Part shown: one piece after another, positions 52,635 through 61,123 of the stretch
Layout: every line of letters begins with the position of its first letter
Position numbering within the stretch: position 1 is the stretch's first letter
Assembly: GCA_036702975.1 (NCBI GenBank)
Contig: DATNPX010000030.1
Location: 124,001-188,000, forward strand
Direction: 5' to 3'
DNA: 64,000 bases
Source: DATNPX01 sp036702975
GTDB lineage: Bacteria > Cyanobacteriota > Vampirovibrionia > Obscuribacterales > Obscuribacteraceae
Translations under genes and position numbers: made by a program
Notes under the pieces: model-generated
Database searches by the model: none
What the model was told of the DNA's origin: nothing
Seen by the model: only the letters and a program-made list of their open reading frames with translations

Positions 52635-53504
52635 CTAATTGTTTACAATGAACTTGAGTTTTGTGCTGGCGCCGTGGTGGACGGTCGAAACTGTATAACC
52701 GTTGACGGACGATGGCGGCGCAACTCCTGCAGGTAATGTGTAGGAGTCTGTCATCCCGCTCGTGGTAGTTCCTGAGCTGCTTGAAGTTGGTACTGAAAAG
52801 ATCGGTTGCGGTGCGGCTTGCGCAGGCGCTGGAAGTAAGCCAAGTGGTGCCGCGTCCTGTGTTGTGCTATCGGCTTCGGTTCTCTGACTTTGTCGATCGA
52901 GATTACTCGTGACAGGAGGTTGGTGATCTTGTCTCAGCGTCTCTGTCGGAATGGGCATAGCGCGCGTAGCGTCGATGATGCGTCGATCGGCCGACGAGCA
53001 GTAAGCTGATGGACCCTGAGAAGCTGGTGTTGTTCCAAGGATCGAATTGGCAAGTGGTTCGTTGTGCCTGATTGCGTACAGAAGAAAAAGCCAACCTACA
53101 AATCCGGCGAAGAGAAAAAACATTCCCATTGCCGGCGTGAAGCTCAACCCGGAAGTAAAGTCCGATAACTTCATGGACTGCAGCGCGCTTGTCCAGATCG
53201 CAGTCTGGGAAGCATGGGTTGGCTGGGCTCCATGAGCCATATGACTGGCGCCATGATCGGCCCCATCATGATCGAGACCGAGCAGATGTGCTAGGAAGCC
53301 GTGATGATTCTGGGCTGAATGCGAGAGAAGATTTCCGAGAGCGCTGCCATCGCCCTGTTGGTTATGCATGAAGTCACCACCACCACCGTTGTAGCCGTCT
53401 TGGCCACCACTGTGATGAATGGAACCGTGGTCATGCCCGCCATCAGCGAAGGTGTTGCCACCATCCATGAGGGTATTGCCGCCGTCCATGAAAGTGCCGC
53501 TCAA
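52635..53504 (-). CDS. His/Gly-rich membrane protein
   Basis: A 289-residue protein. Residues 1-100 are rich in Gly, His and Asp and contain repeats (FMDGGNT, LMDGGNT, FADGGHDHG) with 17 or so histidines, a pattern seen in metal-binding proteins. One clear hydrophobic helix lies at about 123-146 (AMGMFFLFAGFVGWLFLLYAI). The rest is Ser/Thr/Pro-rich and disordered, ending with a short beta-like tail (VNGYTVSTVHH...KLKFIVNN). No signal peptide of standard type. TTG start at 53504 after GAGG. Function unknown; metal binding is inferred from composition only. Confidence 0.6.
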   Translation of the reverse strand: MSGTFMDGGNTLMDGGNTFADGGHDHGSIHHSGGQDGYNGGGGDFMHNQQGDGSALGNLLSHSAQNHHGFLAHLLGLDHDGADHGASHMAHGAQPTHASQTAIWTSALQSMKLSDFTSGLSFTPAMGMFFLFAGFVGWLFLLYAIRHNEPLANSILGTTPASQGPSAYCSSADRRIIDATRAMPIPTETLRQDHQPPVTSNLDRQSQRTEADSTTQDAAPLGLLPAPAQAAPQPIFSVPTSSSSGTTTSGMTDSYTLPAGVAPPSSVNGYTVSTVHHGASTKLKFIVNN

Positions 53505-53653
53505 CTCAACAACCTCAAGCTCTCAATCGAAACAACTATCAGACAAACCTCAGATCTAGAGCCTATCTTTAGTGATCATAGGAAGTAAGTAAATCGTATT
53601 CTCTGGATTCAGTGGGAAAAACCACACCTGAAACCAGATTTAAATAAGCTAAT

Positions 53654-53683
53654 AGCCCAGCGATTTTTAAAAAACGCTGGGCT
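53654..53683 (-). terminator. hairpin after the coiled-coil gene
   Basis: AGCCCAGCG and CGCTGGGCT form a perfect 9-bp stem around an A/T-rich 12-base loop that can itself pair in part. It lies 36 bases downstream of the gene at 53719 on the minus strand, with an A/T-rich region after it but no clean U-tract. Confidence 0.5.
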
Positions 53684-53718
53684 TACATGCTATTAAACGC
53701 TGCTTATTTGTCGGAGTG

Positions 53719-54147
53719 CTATTCCTCAATTCCTTCGAGCTGGGCAACGCGTTGGCGGAGGCTTTCTACAATGCGCGGCAACTCCATGAGGGCTGGAAGT
53801 CTTTCTTCCAGAGAGCTGATGTGGCGTGTCAGTTCGATCGAACGCTCCATCAGCCTGATTAGGATCTGTTGAGTAGCGATCAACTGTCGCTGATTGTCTA
53901 TCAACTGACTGCCAATCTTTGCAGTTTCCAGTTTCTGGTCGACACTCATCGAAATAAGTTCGGTGAAGCGCTCGATCATTTTTTCCATCTGCATTTGAAC
54001 GACCGGATCGACGGCTGCACCACTAACAGTGGCATCGACGACGACTTGTTGAGACTCCTGGTTCTGTTGGTCGAATATCTGATCGAACCCTTCAAGCCCG
54101 AGATTTGCTTCCGGGTTTTCTGAAGGTTTCCGCTTCGCTTCAGCCAT
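53719..54147 (-). CDS. small coiled-coil protein
   Basis: A 142-residue helical protein. Residues 45-140 form nearly continuous heptads (MEKMIERFTELISMSVDQKLETAKIG, LIDNQRQLIATQQILIRLMERSIELTRHISSLEERLP), typical of a parallel coiled coil. The N-terminal 45 residues are acidic and flexible. No membrane segment. GGAGG precedes the ATG at a long spacing of about 11 bases. Possibly a scaffold or cell-shape factor; no partner is visible. Confidence 0.7.
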   Translation of the reverse strand: MAEAKRKPSENPEANLGLEGFDQIFDQQNQESQQVVVDATVSGAAVDPVVQMQMEKMIERFTELISMSVDQKLETAKIGSQLIDNQRQLIATQQILIRLMERSIELTRHISSLEERLPALMELPRIVESLRQRVAQLEGIEE

Positions 54148-54909
54148 TTAAAACATTTCCTCCGCAAACTATGCAGCAGCACAACCGATATACCACCGAA
54201 TCTCGGTTGATTTAAAGCATGCTATATACCTAAGGCCGCCAGTGGTGGCGCCTCTAGAATTATAACTAAACGCGATAATAGTGCAAGCAAAAATGGAAAA
54301 TTTTCCGGTCAATATGCGACCTTTTTTTGGCGAGGCACCATTTCGAAACGCTGGCATGAAACGTCATGGATTCAGGCGATCACGGGTGAACATCCTTCTG
54401 GTGCTTTAACATCACCCGTGGTGATATATGACATGGTGCGGGAGGGCTATTCGATAGTTGGTGGCATCGTTATGAGACCTGCCACCGTGTGCTTTGTTCC
54501 GACAATTGTGATATCAGACTAAGAATGTGCTGGGTTGGCACTAAACCTGCTCGGCGAAGCGGCGGTAACGGAGATTCTTTTGACCGCACCGAATTTGATG
54601 GCGGAGACTATCCGATGAGACTTCAGGATCGGGGACTTGAGCAATCGGCAACTCGAGTCGTACTCGGAACTGGAGCCGCCTTGTTGGGGAGATGTTCATC
54701 ACTCGATTGGCTTTGGATATGGCTTGGCTATGCCGGCGGTGCGCACTATAGCCACCTTCAGATGATACTCGGATCTGGTGGTATCAATCCCGGTGTCTAG
54801 CGCGGATACTTCACTTCTCGGAGGAGTCTCGAGCCGATCGATTCAGAGGTGCACACCTCTTTTTGGTGCGCACCTCTCAGCAATGTTTTCCAGGAATCAC
54901 TGACTGAAC
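54148..54909. other. 762-base gap with one weak small ORF and inverted repeats
   Basis: Little coding signal. A possible 61-codon frame runs from ATG 54615 to 54800 with GGAGA upstream; its Trp/Gly-rich product is not recognised and it may be chance. CACGGGTGA (54381-54389) and TCACCCGTG (54412-54420) are a perfect 9-bp inverted repeat with a 22-base spacer. The right end holds a second inverted repeat, listed separately. Confidence 0.45.
54845..54877. other. inverted repeat downstream of the ferritin-like gene
   Basis: AGAGGTGCACACC and GGTGCGCACCTCT form a 13-bp stem with one mismatch around a TCTTTTT loop. It lies about 33 bases after the stop of the ferritin-like gene (minus strand), so it may be its 3'-end hairpin although no U-tract follows. 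Confidence 0.5.
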
Positions 54910-55338
54910 TTACTTAGCCTTGTTGTTTCTCAAGTACATTTCCAGTTCATCGATATGCTGTGATTCTTCCACTATGACCTGCTCGACCATCAACCGCAAA
55001 GGTGTGTTGTCAGCTACCAAGTCTAATTGTTTTTCGTAAAGTTCAAGGTGGTGGCGTTCAGCTTCCAGGTTCTCTTGAAGCATATCTTCTATGCTCTGTT
55101 CGCCTGGCTCATAGATGGCTTGAATCTTTACCGAAGGATGTCCACCGAGGGCCGTAATCTTCTCACCGAGTCTGATGGCATGTTGCATTGAATCGGTAGC
55201 TTGAGCGCGAAACAGTGAAACCAATGGTCCACGCAATGGACCTGAAACGATAAATGAGTGGTGCAAATAACGGATGATGGCACTCATCTCATGCTCAAGA
55301 TCCAGATTCAACGCTTCCAATACTTTTGCTTTGTCCAT
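54910..55338 (-). CDS. bacterioferritin-like diiron protein
   Basis: A 142-residue four-helix bundle of the ferritin superfamily. The spaced Glu and His ligands of a diiron site are seen at LDLEHEMSAIIRYLHHSF (helix A), QATDSMQHAIRLGEKI (helix B), ENLEAERHHLELYEKQ (helix C) and VEESQHIDELEMYL (helix D). It lacks the full length of a 24-mer ferritin (about 155-170 residues) but fits the bacterioferritin/Dps-like group, so it likely stores iron or protects from peroxide. GGAGGGAC precedes the ATG. Iron regulation was not seen in the upstream sequence. Confidence 0.85.
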   Translation of the reverse strand: MDKAKVLEALNLDLEHEMSAIIRYLHHSFIVSGPLRGPLVSLFRAQATDSMQHAIRLGEKITALGGHPSVKIQAIYEPGEQSIEDMLQENLEAERHHLELYEKQLDLVADNTPLRLMVEQVIVEESQHIDELEMYLRNNKAK

Positions 55339-55431
55339 TTGACTATGTGTCCCTCCTGGAGTTTTGACGAATTATACCAACTGGATATTTGCTGGTGGTA
55401 TCGGTGGCGGACGATCCAAAATCAAAGGTGC

Positions 55432-55468
55432 AAAAAAGAGTCAGGCGCCAAACATATTGGCGCCTGAC
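55432..55468 (-). terminator. strong intrinsic terminator after the Fe-S nuclease gene
   Basis: On the minus strand a perfect 12-bp stem GTCAGGCGCCAA/TTGGCGCCTGAC with a five-base loop is followed by TCTTTTTT. It lies about 57 bases downstream of the nuclease gene and before the ferritin-like gene. Confidence 0.9.
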
Positions 55469-55524
55469 AACATTGAGAGCGGACACTTCTTCTCTTGCTC
55501 ATCTTTTCCTAGAAAAACTAGCTG

Positions 55525-56331
55525 CTATGCGATTTTATAGAGCACTTGAAGCTTCCCCTCTTCTGAAACCTCGAGTACGGGTTTCAAACCTGAACAGTAT
55601 TTGCAGTCTTTGCTGAAAGCTTGAGAACATGGACGTGGCTCATTACCTGGTGGCTGCTTCATATCCTCAAGTGACGCGACCATCTCATCCCAGTGCAAGC
55701 GCGTTGAACTTGTTGTATCGAGATTCACAGTGTTTGCCGTTACTCCATCGGGATTCACTCGGCAGTATGTCAACGACAGAGTTTCAAATGGCCAGCGAAT
55801 CTTCAGTCGTTCCGAAAGATATTGTTTGAAGAGCATACTTGTTGTCGGCCAGGTCGGATCAAGCCGCTTCAACGGCTGTGTTTGAAAGTCGACCAATTCC
55901 AGTCTTTGTTGCTCTGGGTACCAGAGGACGAGGTCGATAGTGTCTTCGACGTACACTCTCACGTGCGCAACTCTCGCGCGTAAACGCAAGCCAACGGCCA
56001 CCACTTGAGCACCAGCCGGTCTGTACGGTGCTGCCACGTATTTCGACAATGCCTTGCAGGCAAATAGAAATGCTCGAGTATTTGTCTCTTTCTCTCCAAA
56101 CTGCCGCTCCAACTCTTCTACCGGCCAGTTGCCCATGTACTTTTGCACTTGGTTGACGTTTGAGATCTTTGATTTATTGATTTCGGCAATTCCTTTCAGA
56201 ATGAAGCGCTTGCAGGTTGCTAGTGGCGTTCCACTGTCCCCGTTGCTGAATCTTGAGTATGCAATTTCGTAAGCTCGACGACAGGAACGAAAGATCTCAA
56301 CCATCGCGGGAGAAAACAAAGTTCTGTGCAT
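55525..56331 (-). CDS. PD-(D/E)XK nuclease-like protein with Cas4-type iron-sulfur cysteines
   Basis: A 268-residue protein resembling the RecB/Cas4 family of DNA exonucleases. The first cysteine is in FRSCRRAYEIAYSRF near the N-terminus and three more occur near the C-terminus in CSQAFSKDCKYCSG, the one-plus-three pattern that holds a 4Fe-4S cluster in Cas4 and AddB. The nuclease core is VEDTIDLVLWYPEQQRLELVDFQT, i.e. Asp, then Asp/Glu-x-Gln in place of Lys: the D..(D/E)xK motif shows Gln at the third position, as in some active Cas4 relatives. No Cas or recombination partner is adjacent. Confidence 0.7.
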   Translation of the reverse strand: MHRTLFSPAMVEIFRSCRRAYEIAYSRFSNGDSGTPLATCKRFILKGIAEINKSKISNVNQVQKYMGNWPVEELERQFGEKETNTRAFLFACKALSKYVAAPYRPAGAQVVAVGLRLRARVAHVRVYVEDTIDLVLWYPEQQRLELVDFQTQPLKRLDPTWPTTSMLFKQYLSERLKIRWPFETLSLTYCRVNPDGVTANTVNLDTTSSTRLHWDEMVASLEDMKQPPGNEPRPCSQAFSKDCKYCSGLKPVLEVSEEGKLQVLYKIA

Positions 56332-56771
56332 TTTCCGATGCCCCCTTCAATTCTGTACCATAAATCTGTATGTCATACCAATATATAGTACTGCCTGTTC
56401 GGGCGTCAAATGAAATGTATGTGTACCATACAAGATGACTACAAAGGGGCGGATAAATTTGATGCTCCCTTGGGCCCTGGTGTGAGCATTTTGGGTACGA
56501 ACTTCCTATCTATCTGTTTGCCTATTCTTTCTGTTTGCTTATTCTTTGTCGACGGTGCAGTTCTCTGTCTTGAAATATGCGCAGTACGTTTTGAATTGCA
56601 CCGGTTTTTGTCAACGCCGCATTGTCTATATGCAACGCATGTCTGATCGTGCCAGCTGGAGCTCTCAGAGAATCTTTCCAGTCTCTGACTTTCGTAGAAA
56701 TTATCTCCGCGTTGAACTTTTTCTCGTGTTCTAGCGTTAAATAAGTAGATGGCCTTGAAGAGGTTGAAGGT
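56332..56771. other. intergenic region between divergent nuclease and xseA genes
   Basis: Promoters for both genes must lie here; AT-rich segments around 56376-56390 (CAATATATAGTA) are candidates. Open frames at 56410-56646 (+) and 56522-56815 (-) have no family resemblance or ribosome binding site and overlap one another. Confidence 0.4.
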
Positions 56772-58619
56772 TTGCAGAGCCCGAAGTCAAAACAACTGCC
56801 GCATGCCGTTCTCACGGTTTCTCAGCTAACGGCGCAGATAAAGGATGTCGTCGAACGCGTTTTCGACAACGTATATGTTGTTGGCGAAGTGAGTAATGCG
56901 AAAGCTTATCCGTCCGGGCACTGGTATTTCTCGCTCAAAGACAAAGACGCGACAATTCCATGCGTCTGCTTCCGTAGTTCCAACGCATCGATCAAATTCA
57001 AACTTGAAGACGGACTTATGTTGGTGGCTCAAGGTAATTTGAGCATTTATCCACCAAAAGGGGCTTACCAACTGGTGGCATCTGCTCTAGAGCCAGTAGG
57101 AATCGGTGAATGGCAGCTAGCATTTGAACAGCTACGTGCCCAACTGGAAAAGGAAGGGTTGCTCGACCCTGCACGCAAACGTCCTATTCCTATAATTCCT
57201 CGCCGGGTAGGGATAGTGACAAGTCCTGCCGCGGCAGCTTTGAGGGATATACTCAGTGCATTGTCACGACGCAATAAAAACGTGAACGTCGTCATCTCTC
57301 CCACTCGTGTGCAGGGTGAAGGTAGTGCAGAAGAGATCGCACAAGCGATTCGAGACCTGCAGGCTGTGCCCGATATAGATGTAATTATTGTTGCCCGTGG
57401 TGGTGGGTCAATCGAAGACCTCTGGTCTTTCAATACTGATGTGGTGGCACGGGCGGTGGCTGGCTGCCCGATTCCGATTGTCTCAGGCGTTGGTCACGAA
57501 ACTGACGTTACGATTTGCGACCTGGTGGCTGATTTGCGAGCGCCGACGCCAACTGCGGCCGCTGAATTGGTTGCCAAAGGTAGTCAGGAGTTGCTTGAGA
57601 AGTATAAAAATCTCGAGCAGAAGTTGATGTTTAAAGTTGAACAACGTGTGAGTAAAGCTCGGCGTCAACTGGAACGTTTGAGCCCGGTCAATGCTCTAAC
57701 CAGATATCAGGGAAGGTTGAAGCAGCATCAGCTGCGTATTCAGCATTACAAGCTATCTATTGAACGTAGCGTGGCTCATCTTCTCAAATCGCTCCAACAA
57801 AGATGGCATCAGAAGGATGAGAAACTTCATGCACTGGCTCCAACTAATGTCTTGAGTCGTGGCTTCGCGATCCTGCGGAGAGCTGATGGTTCGGTGGTTA
57901 CCGATGCCGCCCAAGTGCGACCCGGAGATGAGCTGCAGGCCATTCTTCGAACTGGAAGTATCAGCGTGCAAGTAAGTTTGACGCAACCTGTTGTCTCTTC
58001 CGCTGTCGTTGAAGCACCGTTTTCTGAGAGCGGATTATTTACCGAAGTCGCTGCCACCGCCCGTGAGGAGACTATTGAAACCTCGCCGGTTGAAGTTTCG
58101 GCACCAAATGCCGCTGCAGTTTTCGATCCCGAACTTGCAGATCCCAATGTGCTTGCGAAGATCTTTGGAGATGACCTTGCCGATATGGCGAATGTCTCTT
58201 CGATTTTTGGTGCCAAATCACAAGAGCGCCTCGAGCTAGCAGCGCTAAACGCCGAGCTCGTGAAAGATCTTGTTCCGACAGCGCCGGTGATTGAGGGGAG
58301 AGCTGAAAGATCGAAGGTCGAAATAACAGAAGAGATTGTTTCCAATTTTGCTCTTGTTTCAGCGCTTGAGGCACAGCCAGTTCCAGAAGTTATAACCTCA
58401 AATCAGCTTGCAGCAGAATCGGTGACTGAAGTTTCCTTCGAGCCTACTATAAACGATGCACCTGAACCTCTTGTGCAAGAACCTCTGTTCGACAAACTCT
58501 ACACAGCGAAGGCTCCTCCCGTCGAACGCCATCGCGGCGCCGGTGGTCACAAAGCAAAGGCAAAATCAAAAGTTGCCGCTCACCAACTGATGCTCTTTTC
58601 ACACAACGATGGTGATTGA
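56772..58619 (+). CDS. xseA: exodeoxyribonuclease VII large subunit
   Basis: Catalytic subunit of the single-strand exonuclease VII, used in mismatch repair and clearing of damaged DNA. The N-terminal OB fold includes VYVVGEVSNAKAYPSGHWYFSLKD and the central domain RVGIVTSPAAAALRDILSAL, then IIVARGGGSIEDLWSFN and VSGVGHETDVTICDLVADLRAPTPTAAAEL, which are invariant in the family. Family members are 400-450 residues; this one has 615, with an acidic, Val/Ala/Glu-rich extension of about 165 residues before a short basic tail (RHRGAGGHKAKAKSKVAAHQ). TTG start with AAGG upstream. xseB follows 70 bases downstream, as expected for partner subunits. Confidence 0.95.
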   Translation: MQSPKSKQLPHAVLTVSQLTAQIKDVVERVFDNVYVVGEVSNAKAYPSGHWYFSLKDKDATIPCVCFRSSNASIKFKLEDGLMLVAQGNLSIYPPKGAYQLVASALEPVGIGEWQLAFEQLRAQLEKEGLLDPARKRPIPIIPRRVGIVTSPAAAALRDILSALSRRNKNVNVVISPTRVQGEGSAEEIAQAIRDLQAVPDIDVIIVARGGGSIEDLWSFNTDVVARAVAGCPIPIVSGVGHETDVTICDLVADLRAPTPTAAAELVAKGSQELLEKYKNLEQKLMFKVEQRVSKARRQLERLSPVNALTRYQGRLKQHQLRIQHYKLSIERSVAHLLKSLQQRWHQKDEKLHALAPTNVLSRGFAILRRADGSVVTDAAQVRPGDELQAILRTGSISVQVSLTQPVVSSAVVEAPFSESGLFTEVAATAREETIETSPVEVSAPNAAAVFDPELADPNVLAKIFGDDLADMANVSSIFGAKSQERLELAALNAELVKDLVPTAPVIEGRAERSKVEITEEIVSNFALVSALEAQPVPEVITSNQLAAESVTEVSFEPTINDAPEPLVQEPLFDKLYTAKAPPVERHRGAGGHKAKAKSKVAAHQLMLFSHNDGD

Positions 58620-58689
58620 AGATGAATAAATCGCCTTGTTGTGTGCCCCTCGACCTACTAGAGTTCTACTTCTGTAAGGAGACGTCAAA

Positions 58690-58950
58690 ATGACCGAAGC
58701 AAAAACCTTAGATTTTGAGGCAGCTCTAGTCGAACTCGAAAAAGTAGTTGGTGAGCTTGACGGCGAGGTTAAGCTCGAACGAGCACTTGAGTTGTTCGAC
58801 AAGGGACTGAAGCTGAGTGTTGACTGTGAGAGCTTTCTAAAATCGGCTGAGCAGAAGATCGAAATCCTTCGCAAGACTGCAAGCGGTGAGATCGCTACTG
58901 AGAAGTTCGATCCTCCGTCCATAGCCGCAGATAAAGTTGACAATTTCTAG
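58690..58950 (+). CDS. xseB: exodeoxyribonuclease VII small subunit
   Basis: The 86-residue helical small subunit that binds XseA. The conserved DFEAALVELEKVVGELDGEVKLERALELFDKGLKL segment matches the family. AAGGAG precedes the ATG at seven or eight bases. Co-transcribed with xseA. Confidence 0.95.
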   Translation: MTEAKTLDFEAALVELEKVVGELDGEVKLERALELFDKGLKLSVDCESFLKSAEQKIEILRKTASGEIATEKFDPPSIAADKVDNF

Positions 58951-59095
58951 CTCTATAGGCGGGACTGCTACGAGCAAAATTGTGTTGTCATGCGGGTGGG
59001 CGAATGAAATCCGTGCAACCCTGAAACATAGCTCTTCCGCCAACGTCTATCTCATGTGGTGACAAACCGGGTCGCAGATTAATGAGGATATCGTT

Positions 59096-59836
59096 GTGGA
59101 AACAAAGAACTTAGTTGCCCTTTTTCTTGCCACCGCGCTCGGTGTCTCCTCTGCAGTAAGAGCTGAAGCCACCACAACCCCTTCAAGTAAATCGAGACAC
59201 ACTGCAAGCCGGGTGCAATATCGAGCGCGCATCGCTTATGCGCCCGCCGGACTCGTTTTGCCCGTGACGCTTACCGGTGGGCTTTCCACTGCAGTCGCGC
59301 AGACTGGCGATCCTGTTCATGCCTCATTGAGTCGTTCCATCCAGCTGCAAGGGGCGACAATCCCCGCCGGCTCCGCTCTCGTTGGCCAAGTAACCAATGC
59401 TGAAGCCAGCAGACATATGGGACATTCTGGTCATCTTGGTCTTAAGTTCTATAGACTGAGAACTCCTGATGGGCATAGTTATCCCATTACAGCTCATTTG
59501 ATTGGTGGTCTGGAAAAATACCATCCCATGGGCGAAGCCGGCTCCGATCAATTTCGCGGTGACAACGGTGGTACGAAACTCAAGGCTCTCGGCGTGAGAA
59601 CTGGCGTTGGTCTGGGCGCTGGAGCCTTGCTCGGTACCGCTATAGGTGGTATCGCTGGTGGTGGTCGAGGTGCCGGGCGTGGTGCTTGGTCTGGCGCTGC
59701 GATCGGAGCTGGTTTGGGTGCTGCGGACAGCTTGCTTTTGCGCAAGGGGCGAGAGATCAATCTTAAGTCAGGCAGTTCCCTGCAATTGCAGCTGGATCAA
59801 CCTGTGTCGATTGCCGCTTCGCGTTCATATCTATAG
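59096..59836 (+). CDS. exported glycine-rich protein of unknown function
   Basis: A 246-residue protein with a signal peptide (residues 1-22, cleavage after VRA). The middle has beta-rich runs (VLPVTLTGGLSTAVAQTGDPVHASLSRSI, ATIPAGSALVGQVTNAEASRHM) that resemble the OB/beta domains of conjugation VirB10-type or envelope proteins, and a Gly/Ala-rich stretch near residues 160-210 that looks like a membrane-inserting or amyloid-like glycine zipper. Not identified. GTG start; no operon partner. A bidirectional terminator follows. Confidence 0.6.
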   Translation: METKNLVALFLATALGVSSAVRAEATTTPSSKSRHTASRVQYRARIAYAPAGLVLPVTLTGGLSTAVAQTGDPVHASLSRSIQLQGATIPAGSALVGQVTNAEASRHMGHSGHLGLKFYRLRTPDGHSYPITAHLIGGLEKYHPMGEAGSDQFRGDNGGTKLKALGVRTGVGLGAGALLGTAIGGIAGGGRGAGRGAWSGAAIGAGLGAADSLLLRKGREINLKSGSSLQLQLDQPVSIAASRSYL

Positions 59837-59919
59837 TCTCTATAGTCTATAAGTAAATGGATACGAGTTGTCTGGCTGACAGACCACTTCCTTGGCAATC
59901 GGTAATCAACAGTGCAAAT

Positions 59920-59946
59920 AAGAAGGCTCGCTTAGCGAGCCTTCTT
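59920..59946. terminator. bidirectional intrinsic terminator
   Basis: AAGAAGGCTCGC and GCGAGCCTTCTT form a perfect 12-bp stem with a TTA loop. T-rich sequence follows on the plus strand and the arm itself gives U residues on the minus strand, so it can serve both the exported protein gene (+) and rplI (-). Confidence 0.88.
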
Positions 59947-59972
59947 TTCAAAATTTGAGTCGGAGTTTAGTG

Positions 59973-60518
59973 TTAAGCGGATGCTTCCACTTCTTCTTTC
60001 GCTTCACTTGATTGAGCCTCGGCTTCAGCGGCAGGGGCTGCCACCGGCTTCTTCTCTACGATAGGGCTACCTTCGAGAGCAACTTCAACGCTCAACTCAG
60101 CCTGGACTTCTGGTGTTAGTTTGATTACAACGCGGTAGGTACCAAGCGCTCCGATATCTTCGGTGCTCTTGATGTCTTTCTTGTCGATCGTGGAGCCGAG
60201 CTTCTTCGAGAGTTCTTGTGCGATCTCTTTGGTCGTTACTTTTCCGTAAAGCTTTCCGCCTTCGCCAGCTTTAGCTTCCAGGCGAATGGAGCCTATCTCT
60301 TTGATCTTGTCGGCGAGGGCAACATTAGAATCGTGTGTTGCCACTGCTTTTTTGCGGATGATGTCGAGGTCTTCTTCCCGCTTCTTTAAAGTGCCAGTCG
60401 TGGCGACGATCGCCAGTTTGCGAGGCTGTAAGAAATTCCGGAAGTAGCCGTCCGAGGCTTCCACCACATCACCAGCTTTACCGAGTTTCTGAACATTCTG
60501 CTGCAAAATAACTTTCAT
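59973..60518 (-). CDS. rplI: 50S ribosomal protein L9
   Basis: L9 binds 23S rRNA near the L1 stalk and helps keep the reading frame. The N-terminal domain MKVILQQNVQKLGKAGDVVEASDGYFRNFLQPRKLAI and the central helix are typical, and the C-terminal domain (GSIRLEAKAGEGGKLYGKVTTKEIAQEL) is intact. At 181 residues it is about 30 longer than usual, with an Ala/Glu/Pro-rich tail (ending in KEEVEASA). GGGGGAT precedes the ATG. No rpsF/rpsR genes are next to it, unlike in many bacteria. Confidence 0.97.
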   Translation of the reverse strand: MKVILQQNVQKLGKAGDVVEASDGYFRNFLQPRKLAIVATTGTLKKREEDLDIIRKKAVATHDSNVALADKIKEIGSIRLEAKAGEGGKLYGKVTTKEIAQELSKKLGSTIDKKDIKSTEDIGALGTYRVVIKLTPEVQAELSVEVALEGSPIVEKKPVAAPAAEAEAQSSEAKEEVEASA

Positions 60519-60670
60519 GACATCCCCCGCGCGATGGCGTGTTTATCCGTACCATATATATAAGAACTGCATTTATAGCAGATTATTCAGCTGACGTGGA
60601 CAAAATCAGCATTGTCATAAACTTTCAAAACATCATCAGGAGTCTGAAGAGTCTCCATTGTCAAGGGTTT

Positions 60671-61123
60671 TTACAGTTTCTCTCTGAACATGCCCCGCAC
60701 GCCCGAGGGGTCAGCCAGGAACCCAAATCGTTTGTAAAAGCCATCGGTGCCGGGATCTGCATATAGTGTTATGAGCGGAATTTCGTACTGGTCAAGTTCA
60801 TTTAGCAATTCCCGCATTACCAGGTGTCCGACGCCTAGCCGTTGATAGGAAGGGCGCACTACTACATCCCAAATTGTAGCGTTGAAAACCTTATCACCGG
60901 TGGCTCTTGCGAATCCAACCATCATGCCTTTGTCCCAAACCGAAACGACCGCAAGGCTATTGTTCAGTGCCTGGGCAATAAGAACAGGATCACGTTTGCT
61001 CCAGCCAACGGAGGCGCAAATCTCTTGCACTTCTTCAGCTGATACGTCTTTCTGGTGACTGGTAACAAGGTTGGGCGGCGGCTCTTTGGAGCTATCGTGC
61101 CTCTTCCAAATTGATAAGACCAT
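60671..61123 (-). CDS. GNAT-family N-acetyltransferase
   Basis: A 150-residue acetyltransferase transferring acetyl from acetyl-CoA to an unknown amine or protein. The CoA-binding motif is VRPSYQRLGVGHLVMRELLNEL, and the family beta strands appear around DKVFNATIWDVVV and ITLYADPGTDGFYKRFGF. The start overlaps the end of rlmD by 32 bases, so it is the downstream partner in an operon, though a link to rRNA methylation is not known. The substrate cannot be read from sequence. Confidence 0.85.
   Translation of the reverse strand: MVLSIWKRHDSSKEPPPNLVTSHQKDVSAEEVQEICASVGWSKRDPVLIAQALNNSLAVVSVWDKGMMVGFARATGDKVFNATIWDVVVRPSYQRLGVGHLVMRELLNELDQYEIPLITLYADPGTDGFYKRFGFLADPSGVRGMFREKL

Noticed and set aside
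56410..56815. frames in the gap before xseA on both strands
   Set aside because: They overlap each other, have no ribosome binding sites and unlikely composition for proteins.
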